Virus record (IMG/VR): IMGVR_UViG_3300037193_001415
Span: 1 to 34,717 of that record
From: a virus
Strand: one strand, 5' to 3'
DNA length: 34,717 bases
The position numbers and the translations under genes were made by a program. Below are positions 21,977-29,467 of the stretch, piece by piece (the stretch's first letter is position 1; every line of letters begins with the position of its first letter). Under the pieces are notes generated by a model. That model made no database searches, was not told the origin of the DNA, and was given only the letters and a program-made list of their open reading frames with translations.

Positions 21977-23892
21977 TCTATCCACCCCTCATCACGAAAT
22001 ATGTCATCAATGGCCTGTAGCACCGGGGCAAAATCATCATCAGCCCACTGGGTCTGGTGATAGAGCTTGGTGGGGTCTTGTGCCTCGCGCAGCTCTGCCA
22101 GTGCCCTCGGATGCTGTGATTTCGTGACTATGTACTGGGCATAGCTGCGGGCCCACAATTCTTCATCACTGATGGCATAGCGGATATATTGTCGATTGAT
22201 GCGGTGCTGGGTCACCTGCCCGCTGGCGTCAGTAATTCCCCACGTAGGGGCCGTCTGCATGGCCTTAAGCTCAGATACAGCCCGCGTTTGCTGCACTGCA
22301 GTACGCCAGCGCTCTAGCTTGCCCCCAGAAATCTTTGAGCCATAGGTAGTGGTGAAATCCTCCCCCGGCATCCGGCCAAAGTATTGCTGGTCAATGTAGT
22401 GCCCCAGCTCATGGGCCATCGTGTTGTAAGTGTGATGATTCCCGGTCTTGGCTGACACCTCTACCGCGTCTGGTACCAGCTTTCTGCGGTAGTCGGCCTT
22501 GGTGGTCATGCTGCCCTGCGAGACATAGCCCGCATAGCGGGATTTATAGACCCCATAGGATGCTGAGCGTTGATTCATCTGAACAGGCACCGGGCTCAGG
22601 GTGCCATCACCATGCACGCCATCAATCATGCTAATGGTCTCACGCACCTTGTCTGCGATAGCCCCGCTGGCCCCCTTGCGGGGCAGCTTGCTGGCATCGA
22701 GGTGCTGACTGACCGGTATGCCCTTGGGCTTGGTGGGGCCAGCTGGGCCCTGCGCAGCAGTAGGTGGTATGGGTGTTGGCGTTGGCTTGGGTGGCTTTGG
22801 TGGTGGCGGCTGCCCACCCCCTAGCAGCTCTGCCACACTGCGCTGGCTGCGGCCCCCACCCCATTTGGGTGACCATGTGCGCTTGGGCAGGTCGCTGAGG
22901 TCAATACGGCCCTGCCGGTAGGCATGGTGCAGCTTGGGGCCCATAATCCTGCGCTGCTGGTCTTGGGTCAGCTGGCGAAATAACTTATCCCCGGTGGGCT
23001 CTTTCGGTACATCGAGGTCAGCCCCGGCCAGTGCGGGATTGATTTCGCCGGGGCTGCGCAGCAGGCCTTTCATCGAGCACCTGCAGGCTGGGTGCGTTTC
23101 CATCCGCTCATCAAGGCCATGCTCAGTACCGTGCATGGCCCAGCACATGGCGCAAGTAGTCTCTTGCAGGGCACTGACCCAGACCCAGCCCCGCAGATAC
23201 TTGCGATTGCGCTGCATGGTGGCCAGCTGGGTATCTCGATAGACCCGCATCATTTCAGTGCGAAACAGCACAGCGGTCTTGCCCGCGTGAGCCCCGGTGG
23301 CCCTCGCCAGCCTGCGGGCTACCTGTGCTGGATTTTCCCCATTGGCGATGGCCGCTACCAGCTCATTGCGCATCATCGGTACGGCAGCTTGGCCAAAGCG
23401 GGTGGCTAGGCTCTCGATGATAGGGCTGCCATCCCCCAGCCGCGAGGTAATCAGCTCTAGCTCAGCTTGGGGCAGGCTGGCAAATCCCAGCGTGACTGAG
23501 CCACTGCGGGGAATGATTGCAAGGCCCTGCTGAATGCCATCAGCCACCGATGCGCGGGCCAAGACCCCAGCATCATCGAGCTGGCCACTCATGTAGACCC
23601 CTACATCTGAGCCCAGTTTATCGAGGATGGCCGTTACATCGCCCAGCAGGGTAGCCAATCGCTGCTCTGACCAGATAAAGCCACTCAGATACTCAGGGCT
23701 GGCCCCAGCGGCCTTGGCTGCCTGCAATCGAGCATAGGCCTGTTTCCATTTGGGCAGCAGGCTCTGGGCAGCAGCTTCATACATCAGCGCCAGCTGCCTG
23801 CGGGCTGCCACCTCATTGGCCCGCAGCCGCGCTAGGTAGTCATCACTGACCCGCTCTATCTGGCTGGGCTGCGGGGCTACTGGCGCAACCAT
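21973..23892 (-). CDS. MuF-type head morphogenesis protein fused to a zinc metalloprotease-like domain
   Basis: A 639-residue protein after the portal gene. Residues 1-290 match the Mu gpF/SPP1 gp7 family: long helices, the FRTEMMRVYRDTQ segment, and around residues 245-275 the CAMCWAMHGTEH and HPACRC cysteine/histidine cluster. Proteins of this group bind the portal and enter the capsid in few copies. A Pro-rich linker (about 355-385) leads to a C-terminal domain with the zincin motif HELGH at 494-498 and a downstream ELWARSYAQY whose Glu578 is a likely third ligand. MuF proteins often carry variable toxin or enzyme C-termini injected with the DNA. Whether this one cleaves phage or host protein is unknown. 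Confidence 0.88.
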   Translation of the reverse strand: MVAPVAPQPSQIERVSDDYLARLRANEVAARRQLALMYEAAAQSLLPKWKQAYARLQAAKAAGASPEYLSGFIWSEQRLATLLGDVTAILDKLGSDVGVYMSGQLDDAGVLARASVADGIQQGLAIIPRSGSVTLGFASLPQAELELITSRLGDGSPIIESLATRFGQAAVPMMRNELVAAIANGENPAQVARRLARATGAHAGKTAVLFRTEMMRVYRDTQLATMQRNRKYLRGWVWVSALQETTCAMCWAMHGTEHGLDERMETHPACRCSMKGLLRSPGEINPALAGADLDVPKEPTGDKLFRQLTQDQQRRIMGPKLHHAYRQGRIDLSDLPKRTWSPKWGGGRSQRSVAELLGGGQPPPPKPPKPTPTPIPPTAAQGPAGPTKPKGIPVSQHLDASKLPRKGASGAIADKVRETISMIDGVHGDGTLSPVPVQMNQRSASYGVYKSRYAGYVSQGSMTTKADYRRKLVPDAVEVSAKTGNHHTYNTMAHELGHYIDQQYFGRMPGEDFTTTYGSKISGGKLERWRTAVQQTRAVSELKAMQTAPTWGITDASGQVTQHRINRQYIRYAISDEELWARSYAQYIVTKSQHPRALAELREAQDPTKLYHQTQWADDDFAPVLQAIDDIFRDEGWIE

Positions 23893-23894
23893 GC

Positions 23895-25361
23895 CTAGGC
23901 CTCAGTCTCAAGGCCCTGCTGAATCTGCTGCCCCATGACCTGCCCGCTCATCTGGGCCAGTGCCCGCTCTTGGCTCAGGGCCTCAGTCTCTTGCTGGGCC
24001 TCTAGCTCTGCCAGCTGGTCTGGGTCAAGGCCAGCAATCTGGCCCACGATGTGCAGCGGCAATCCGGCCTGTGCAGCCAGCTGGGCCATTTCCATCTGCT
24101 CACGCTGGCTACGGGGCTCTGCAGATTCCCACTCTGGCTCAATAACCAGCGGCTCTTTCACCCCCAGCAGGGCAAATTTCATGGCCATGGCATCGCTGTG
24201 GCCAGTGCCAAAGGCCCGCTGCCGGTCGCGCAGCTTTGCAGTAAATGGGGCTGCGGCTGTCTTTTGGGCCTCGCCACTGGGAAAATCCCCTGTCTGCAAG
24301 AGGTAGTGCACCGGGGTGTGGCTCACGCGGGCAATATCCATATCAAATTGATCCTGCACCTTGAGGAACTGTTCAAGGCTGCTGGTATCAAATGAGCCGA
24401 AATTGGCCCCCTCAGTGGTGGTAAACCAAATCTCACCGGGGCCCGCTTTCCATGGCAACACAAATTTGCCAGCCTCATCTGTCTCTGGCCGGTCAATGCC
24501 GGTGGCGTAGCGCTGGGGAAATGCGTTGTATTCCATGGCTACCAGCATGTCAGCGATAGCCTTATTGAGCGCATCCTGCAAGGGCATGATATCCCGCAGC
24601 TCACTGAGGCCATAGTCACCCAGCATCGGTGCGTTATTGGCGTAGTGCACCACCGGGGGCCTGCCCAGCTGGTGGGGCACCGGATTTATCACGGCCTGCC
24701 CCAGCGCATTGACCTCGCGCACTAGGGTGAATTCCCCCAGCGCCTTGGGCAGCTCATCTTTCTTGCCTGTGGTAATCAGCCGCGTGATTTCGGTGGGGGT
24801 GTAGAGGGTGAGCCGCATCTTGCCATCATCCGGGCCCCCGACAATTTTCCATGCCTTGGCAGCCAGCACAATATGGCCGTCATCATCGTATTTGACCCGC
24901 ATGGTGTCTGCTCGATTGGGCCACAATCGAGGCAGGCCAGTGCCAATGGGTGGGGGGCTATCGAACCAGACCACCCCGTAGGCATCCCCGGTGATACCAG
25001 CCTCTACGTAAATCTCACCCTCGCGCTTATCCATCATGCCCAGCTGCCAGAGGGTCATAGCCTGAGCGCTGTAATCGGTGCCCCCCGCAGTGGCCTGCTC
25101 AGTCAGCGCAAGGCCCTGCAGGTCAGCCACGCGCACTTGAAAGCCATTCACCCTGAGGCCATTGGCCATGGCGTCTACCACCGGGGCACAGCGATTGTAG
25201 GCAAGGGTGCTGAATAACGCTCCAAAGGTCTTATTGAATTTCGGGGTGGCAAATCCTAGATCATGCCGACCGTGGTAGTAGTCTCGCGCCAGATTGTATT
25301 CAGTGGTCTTGGTGGCAAAAGCCTCTTTGGCCCACACCACCTCTGCGTCTGTGATAGGCAT
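23895..25361 (-). CDS. Portal protein (SPP1 gp6-like)
   Basis: A 488-residue protein between the large terminase and MuF genes. It forms the dodecameric ring at the capsid vertex through which DNA is packaged and released. The opening (ARDYYHGRHDLGFATPKFN, then NRCAPVVDAMANGLRVNGF) and the central LRDIMPLQDALNKAIADML helix are characteristic of portals of actinophages and SPP1-like phages. A Gln/Ala/Glu-rich C-terminal region forms the crown or barrel. GAGAGGGG lies upstream of the ATG, which follows the terminase stop after 11 bases. Confidence 0.92.
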   Translation of the reverse strand: MPITDAEVVWAKEAFATKTTEYNLARDYYHGRHDLGFATPKFNKTFGALFSTLAYNRCAPVVDAMANGLRVNGFQVRVADLQGLALTEQATAGGTDYSAQAMTLWQLGMMDKREGEIYVEAGITGDAYGVVWFDSPPPIGTGLPRLWPNRADTMRVKYDDDGHIVLAAKAWKIVGGPDDGKMRLTLYTPTEITRLITTGKKDELPKALGEFTLVREVNALGQAVINPVPHQLGRPPVVHYANNAPMLGDYGLSELRDIMPLQDALNKAIADMLVAMEYNAFPQRYATGIDRPETDEAGKFVLPWKAGPGEIWFTTTEGANFGSFDTSSLEQFLKVQDQFDMDIARVSHTPVHYLLQTGDFPSGEAQKTAAAPFTAKLRDRQRAFGTGHSDAMAMKFALLGVKEPLVIEPEWESAEPRSQREQMEMAQLAAQAGLPLHIVGQIAGLDPDQLAELEAQQETEALSQERALAQMSGQVMGQQIQQGLETEA

Positions 25362-25372
25362 GATGCCCCTCT

Positions 25373-26707
25373 CTACTCAAGGTTGCCCTGCGCAGCCCGC
25401 TTGCTGGCGTAGATTGCAGCGTAGGCCAGTGGGTCTACTTGGTCATCATGGGCCCCACTGGGGAAAGAATAAAGCTCAGAGCGAAAATCCGGCAGCCACA
25501 CTGCGTGCTTGGGAAAATAGAGCTTACCCTGCTCTTGCCACGCGCTGGCCGTCATGGCCCTAGCCACCTTGTCTCTGTCGGCCTTGATGGCCTTGACCGG
25601 CAGCCCTTGGCTACTCGCGTACTGCACCAAGCTGAGCTGATAGGCAGTGGCCTCGATGCCCACCCACTTGAGGCCATGCTGGCTCACTGCATTGCGGATC
25701 ATGGCAGGCTGCTCAGGGGCCTGCAAACGCTTGCGCTGCACATCGAGTAGCAGCAGGTCACCCTCAGGGGTCATGGCATATGACTCAAGCACGGTGTAGT
25801 CAGCGGTCTGCTTGGTGCTGACCGCCAAATCCATCATGCCAAAGTGCAGGCACCGCGAGGCTGGCCAGAATATTGGGGTGGGGTCACCATGCCGGTGCAG
25901 GCTGTAGATGCCGTGGTCAAGGGTGTACCAAGACTCCCAGCTCTGCCGGAACATCGACTCACCCAGTGGAATAGGGCTCTGCTGGTACAGCGCTGACCAC
26001 CAATAGCTGCCAATGCGCTCTTTGGTCTTGGCCAGCTCATCTGCGGGGTAGCGCTCAGGCCATAATGCGGCCCCCTCAGCCCTGCCCAGTGGGTCATCTG
26101 CCTCAGCCAGTGCGGGCACCCTGATGACAGCCCAACCAGTGGACGCATCCTCAGCCAGCAGCTTGCCTATCAAATCATCTTGGTGCCACCGTGTTTGGAT
26201 CACAATGCAGACGCATCCGGGCTCTCTGCGGGTGTAAAGCGTCGATTGCCACCAATCCCAGACCTTATTGCGCATGGTCTCGCTCAGGGCATCCTCAGCA
26301 TTCTTATGGGGGTCATCGACAATGATGAGATTGGCCCCCCGGCCTGTGATGGCCCCACCCACGCCAGCGGTGACCATGCCGCCACCCTCGATGGTTTCCC
26401 AGCTGTCTCTGGCGTACACATCCTCGCGCACAGAGGTGCCAAAGAGGTGGCCATACGCTGCGAGGATATCCCGCGATTTTCGGCCCCAGCCCGCAGCAAA
26501 TTCAGCCTCATAGCTGGCCAGTATCACCCGCTCAGTAGGATTGAGCCCGATGTACCACGCAGGCAGAAAGCGGCTAATGTACTCGCTTTTGCCATGCCGG
26601 GGTGGCCACATCACCAACAAGTGGGTGATGCCCCTGCCGACCAGCTCTAGCACCTTGCGCTCTAGGTAGGCAATGTGCGCTGGGTATCGGTAGGTGTTAT
26701 TCGTCAC
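25373..26707 (-). CDS. Terminase large subunit
   Basis: The DNA-packaging motor: an ATPase that drives DNA into the head and a nuclease that cuts it. Counting from GTG 26707 (444 residues), the Walker A loop PPRHGKS is at 35-41 and Walker B LIIVDD at 127-132, both in the N-terminal ATPase. The C-terminal RNase-H-like nuclease shows VGIEATAYQ and HDDQVDPLAYA near the end, supplying the acidic residues. GTG 26707 overlaps the small subunit stop by 11 bases; an ATG at 26827 would add 40 Ser/Thr-rich residues and overlap by 131 bases, so it is less likely. Confidence 0.93.
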   Translation of the reverse strand: MTNNTYRYPAHIAYLERKVLELVGRGITHLLVMWPPRHGKSEYISRFLPAWYIGLNPTERVILASYEAEFAAGWGRKSRDILAAYGHLFGTSVREDVYARDSWETIEGGGMVTAGVGGAITGRGANLIIVDDPHKNAEDALSETMRNKVWDWWQSTLYTRREPGCVCIVIQTRWHQDDLIGKLLAEDASTGWAVIRVPALAEADDPLGRAEGAALWPERYPADELAKTKERIGSYWWSALYQQSPIPLGESMFRQSWESWYTLDHGIYSLHRHGDPTPIFWPASRCLHFGMMDLAVSTKQTADYTVLESYAMTPEGDLLLLDVQRKRLQAPEQPAMIRNAVSQHGLKWVGIEATAYQLSLVQYASSQGLPVKAIKADRDKVARAMTASAWQEQGKLYFPKHAVWLPDFRSELYSFPSGAHDDQVDPLAYAAIYASKRAAQGNLE

Positions 26708-27161
26708 CGTCCGGGCTAGCAGACTGGGGCTCAGCGTTTCCGTTTGCAAAGATGTGCTGTATGAGGGTGCTGAGCGCTTCCCTTGCCTCTGGGTCTTTGA
26801 ACGTGTTGCTATCGAGCTTGCTGCCAATGTCTAGCCTGCCTGATACATCTACTCTGCGAGTCTCTGCCCACTTATTAGGCTGCTTGCGGGCCAGATACCA
26901 CTTGGCATCTGCAGGCTCAGGGCTATTAATGATCTTGGCCAGCTGGGTCTGCTCAGCTTTTGCCTCAGCCTCGCGCACAGCCCGCTGAAAGCTGGTGAAC
27001 GGCTCACGGCTATGCCCCATCCACTTGGCCATAGTCACCGGATGGATGCCGACCAGCTGCGCTGCGGTCTCGCGGTAGTGGCCCTGCTCTAGTATCTCGC
27101 AGATTTTCGCGGCCAATTCATCTGTCAGCTTGGTCTCTGAGCCTGCCATGCCATTTAGCAT
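26697..27161 (-). CDS. Terminase small subunit
   Basis: A 154-residue protein immediately before the large terminase and first gene of the late operon. It begins with a helix-turn-helix (AAKICEILEQGHYRETAAQL, then GIHPVTMAKWMGHSR) that should recognise the packaging site. A charged central helix follows (VREAEAKAEQTQLAKI), then a tail region. It starts cleavage and hands the DNA to the large subunit. ATG 27161 and ATG 27149 are both possible; neither has an outstanding ribosome binding site. Confidence 0.85.
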   Translation of the reverse strand: MLNGMAGSETKLTDELAAKICEILEQGHYRETAAQLVGIHPVTMAKWMGHSREPFTSFQRAVREAEAKAEQTQLAKIINSPEPADAKWYLARKQPNKWAETRRVDVSGRLDIGSKLDSNTFKDPEAREALSTLIQHIFANGNAEPQSASPDGDE

Positions 27162-27253
27162 AGCCTTGACTAGCCCTCAGCGCCAAATCAGGCTCTACGT
27201 CAAAGCTAAATCGCACTGATGCCAGCGGGTGGCACGGCGTCAGCCGCCCAAAA

Positions 27254-27274
27254 CAGTGCCATTAGTGACAATTG
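27254..27274 (-). promoter_or_regulatory. Operator-like site, left copy
   Basis: Contains AGTGCCATTAGTGACA. Its reverse complement recurs at 27359-27379 with 2 mismatches in 21 bases. It lies on the late-operon side of the divergent region. The binding protein is unknown; the XRE regulator at 32759-33151 is the obvious candidate. Confidence 0.65.
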
Positions 27275-27358
27275 GAGTGCTTTTCCCTAGAGTTTCTCTA
27301 GAATACATATTAACATAATCAATTACAGGGTATACGCGAACATATGGGGAATCCCTCT

Positions 27359-27379
27359 CAAATGTCACTAATGACACTG
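27359..27379 (+). promoter_or_regulatory. Operator-like site, right copy
   Basis: Contains TGTCACTAATGACACT, with internal dyad TGTCA-N4-TGACA. It lies about 35 bases upstream of the rightward promoter-like element, and a related half-site CGACACTG follows at 27385-27392. Confidence 0.65.
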
Positions 27380-27412
27380 ATTTTCGACACTGTTTCCGGC
27401 CCTTGCATCGAC

Positions 27413-27424
27413 TGCTATCCTGTG
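27413..27424 (+). promoter_or_regulatory. Early promoter-like element, copy 1 (extended -10)
   Basis: TGCTATCCTGTG contains an extended -10 (TGC followed by TATCCT). The same 12 bases recur at 30907-30918 upstream of the second early gene cluster, each preceded by CCTTG a few bases upstream. TTGCAT-N17-AATAAT (27403-27431) overlaps it as an alternative promoter reading. Confidence 0.6.
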
Positions 27425-27439
27425 CAATAATTCCCGCAG

Positions 27440-27455
27440 GGCCCTGCTCAGGGCC
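27440..27455 (+). other. 5' leader stem-loop before the DUF932 gene
   Basis: GGCCCT-GCTC-AGGGCC forms a 6-bp stem with a tetraloop in the presumed leader, about 20 bases before the ribosome binding site at 27474-27480. Confidence 0.5.
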
Positions 27456-27488
27456 GCAACGGCCTCGATGGCCAAGGAAACACACACC

Positions 27489-28574
27489 ATGACGCGCACA
27501 GAGCACGGTGAGACTGGTATCCGCTGGGGCAATCGCCATCGGGGTGAGGGCACTGGCTATATCCATGAGCTGGGCACCACCTTTGATGACCCCGATATCA
27601 CCGCAGAGGCCGCAGCCCGCGAGGCTGGCCTCGACTACACCATCATCAAGCGAGACCTTGCCACGCGAGACACCAAGGGCCACTACCTCAAGGTGCCCGG
27701 TGCCTTTGCCCTGCTGTCTGATTACGATGGCAGTCCTGAGGTCATTGCCGTGGTCGGCAAGGAATTTGAGCCAGTCCAGAATATGCACCTTGCCGAAATG
27801 CTAGACCGTGCTGGCCTCACTGGCCCCGGTGGCCTCTATAGCCTCGATGTGGCGGGCAAGACCGCAGACGGTCGCACCGTATTCTGGTCACTCAAAGACC
27901 GCGAGGATTTCACCATTAATGGCGACCGCTACCGCAATCACTGGGTCATTCTCGATGGCAAGGATGGTAACCGGGCCCTAGGCATGGCCCTCACCCCCAT
28001 CAGATTCATCTGCAGCAATGCCCTGCAGGCTGCGGTGAGCGGGGCCAGCATCAAGGTGGGCATCAGCCACACCGCCAATGCCCAGAAAGAGCTGGCTTGG
28101 TGGCTGTCGATTGCCCCCAAGCTGCAGGCAGCCGCAGAGCAAAACCGCGAGGTGCTGAGCCGCATGGGCAGCATCGTGGTGGATGAGCCCCAGATACAGC
28201 AGGTGCTAGAGGCCGCGTATCCGGTGCCAGCCCTCAAGGGCAGGGCCCAGCTGTATGCCTCGATGCCGCAGCTGCAGCTCAGCGATGATGACGCCATGAG
28301 CGTTGACCGGGCTTACGCCAGCCATGGCACCATAGCCCTGCGTCAGCTCAAGCACATCACCAACGTCACCCAGCTCTTTCGCAGCTATGACACAGACCCG
28401 GATGAGGGCAACATTGCGGGCACCCTGCTGGGTGTGGTGAACGCGGTGACTGACTATGAAAATCACCGTGAGGCCACCTCAGTACGTGAGAATGCCGCGC
28501 TGAGCAACCTCACCGGCCCGCGCTATCTGGCTCAGGTCAAGGCCATGCGGGCAGCCGTGGCGCTGGCCAAGTAG
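27489..28574 (+). CDS. DUF932 phage/plasmid-like protein
   Basis: A 361-residue protein, first gene of the early operon. It matches the DUF932 (phage/plasmid-like, TIGR03299) pattern: YLKVPGAFALLSDYDGSPEV, VVGKEFEPVQN, then the TPIRFICSNALQAAV block and a C-terminal region ending in LTGPRYLAQVKAMRAAVALAK. The molecular function of the family is not established; it is widespread in phages, plasmids and prophages near replication or recombination genes. ATG 27489 is chosen because AAGGAAA lies 8 bases upstream, as in other early genes here. The ATG at 27468 is in frame but precedes that site. Confidence 0.88.
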   Translation: MTRTEHGETGIRWGNRHRGEGTGYIHELGTTFDDPDITAEAAAREAGLDYTIIKRDLATRDTKGHYLKVPGAFALLSDYDGSPEVIAVVGKEFEPVQNMHLAEMLDRAGLTGPGGLYSLDVAGKTADGRTVFWSLKDREDFTINGDRYRNHWVILDGKDGNRALGMALTPIRFICSNALQAAVSGASIKVGISHTANAQKELAWWLSIAPKLQAAAEQNREVLSRMGSIVVDEPQIQQVLEAAYPVPALKGRAQLYASMPQLQLSDDDAMSVDRAYASHGTIALRQLKHITNVTQLFRSYDTDPDEGNIAGTLLGVVNAVTDYENHREATSVRENAALSNLTGPRYLAQVKAMRAAVALAK

Positions 28575-28586
28575 GCTGGCAATCGA

Positions 28587-28612
28587 GGGGGCCCACAATC
28601 GGGTGGGCCCCC
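28587..28612 (+). other. Intergenic stem-loop after the DUF932 gene
   Basis: A perfect 10-bp stem (GGGGGCCCAC/GTGGGCCCCC) with loop AATCGG. The upstream flank carries GCAATCGAGGGGGCCC (28579-28594), a one-mismatch copy of the sequence at 29427 and, on the other strand, 16023. No U-tract. Confidence 0.75.
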
Positions 28613-28631
28613 ATAGCACAGGGGAAACACC

Positions 28632-28811
28632 ATGACAGAGGCAAAACTGGCTCAAATGGCCCATGAATGGGGGGCACTGTATAAGGCCTCGCTTAACCCA
28701 GAGGATGCTGGCACTGCACAGCGGTGTCTGATGCGGCTGATGGCCATTGAAATACTGGCTGAGGCCCATGGGTGGCAGGACGTGGTTGATTATATTCAAG
28801 AGGTCTACTAG
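28632..28811 (+). CDS. Small early protein, 59 residues
   Basis: ATG 28632 follows AGGGGAAACACC, a strong ribosome binding site of the same type as other early genes, and the frame ends at TAG 28809-28811. The product is a helical acidic protein (KLAQMAHEWGALYKAS, LMRLMAIEILAEAHGW, DVVDYIQEVY) without Cys clusters or membrane helices. No family is recognised. It lies between the DUF932 gene and the zinc-binding protein, whose start follows by 2 bases. Confidence 0.78.
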   Translation: MTEAKLAQMAHEWGALYKASLNPEDAGTAQRCLMRLMAIEILAEAHGWQDVVDYIQEVY

Positions 28812-28813
28812 CC

Positions 28814-29407
28814 ATGAGCATCTGCCGATTAAACAAAGTGGCCAAGGCCCAGAAAGACCAAGGCCGCTGCCAGATTTGCGGTCAGCCTGTCACCAAGGGG
28901 CAGGCCTACGGATGGTGGAAAGGCCGCTATACCCCCCGCTACGTGGCCCACGCGGGCTGCCCGGTGCCAGCATGGCGTAGAGAGACCAATGCCACTAAAT
29001 CTGAGGCCATGCAGGCTGCTGAGCTGGTCATCAAAGCCCAGAATGCCCTCAGCCCGGATGCGGCAGCTCTGTATCTGCGCGATGCCATCAGCATGATCGA
29101 AAGTGTCAGGGATACCCTGCAAGAGCGGGTGGACAGCTGGCAGGGCACCGGCCTTGAGAATAGCTACCAAGCTGAGGCCTGCAGCAACACCATCTATGAG
29201 TATGACCAGTGGCTCAGTGATGCAGAGGATTGGGCCAGTGAGCTTGAGTCACTGGGCCCTGAGCCAGATGAGCCCATTGATGACCCTGAGGCCCATGAGA
29301 ATGGTGACTACGCGGTAGCGGCCCAAGAGCACACAGACTGGCTTGAGGCCTTTGAGGAAGCGCAGGGGGCCATCGAGGATGCCCCAGAACTGGATATGGG
29401 GGCCTAG
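28814..29407 (+). CDS. Early protein with N-terminal zinc-knuckle-like motif
   Basis: A 197-residue protein. Residues 19-49 hold Cys19-x2-Cys22, then His46 and Cys49 (CQICGQPV to HAGC), a spacing typical of treble-clef or zinc-ribbon folds. Residues 60-125 are helical. The last 60 residues are highly acidic (EPDEPIDDPEAHEN and after) and could mimic DNA or bind basic partners. No family is assigned. It is coupled to the 59-residue gene and followed by a hairpin. Confidence 0.75.
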   Translation: MSICRLNKVAKAQKDQGRCQICGQPVTKGQAYGWWKGRYTPRYVAHAGCPVPAWRRETNATKSEAMQAAELVIKAQNALSPDAAALYLRDAISMIESVRDTLQERVDSWQGTGLENSYQAEACSNTIYEYDQWLSDAEDWASELESLGPEPDEPIDDPEAHENGDYAVAAQEHTDWLEAFEEAQGAIEDAPELDMGA

Positions 29408-29418
29408 AGCCCTACGCA

Positions 29419-29444
29419 GGGGGCTTGCAATCGAGCGGGCCCCC
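29419..29444 (+). other. Intergenic stem-loop after the zinc-binding early gene
   Basis: GGGGGC and GCCCCC pair around a 14-base loop. The loop and 3' arm contain TGCAATCGAGCGGGCCCC (29426-29443), identical over 18 bases to the minus-strand element at 16024-16007 after the capsid gene. No U-tract. Confidence 0.72.
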
Positions 29445-29467
29445 AGAGCCACAAGAAAGGCACCACC

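Larger units (their letters stand above)
27162..27488. promoter_or_regulatory. Divergent control region between late and early operons
   Basis: Separates the leftward late operon from the rightward early operon. It holds two inverted operator-like sites (27254-27274 and 27359-27379), a further half-site CGACACTG at 27385-27392, and a perfect small inverted repeat CTAGAG-TTT-CTCTAG at 27287-27301. It also contains an AT-rich stretch at 27296-27327 and the promoter-like element at 27413-27424. GTATAC at 27330-27335 could serve as a -10 in either direction. No clear leftward -35/-10 pair was found. Confidence 0.7.

Noticed and set aside
22700-22900. Gly/Pro-rich plus-strand frames opposite the MuF linker
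   Set aside because: They are the antisense of the Pro-rich linker codons in a well-supported gene and have no independent support.
26708-26827. 40-residue N-terminal extension of the large terminase from ATG 26827
   Set aside because: It overlaps the small subunit by 131 bases and is Ser/Thr/Arg-rich low-complexity sequence. GTG 26707 gives an 11-base overlap, as at other junctions.
27240-27788. A 182-codon leftward frame across the divergent control region and the start of the DUF932 gene
   Set aside because: It runs through the operator-like sites and the promoter and then antisense to a well-supported gene; no family resemblance.
28587-28612. Classical rho-independent terminator after the DUF932 gene
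   Set aside because: The stem is strong but no run of T follows on the plus strand, so it is listed only as a stem-loop.
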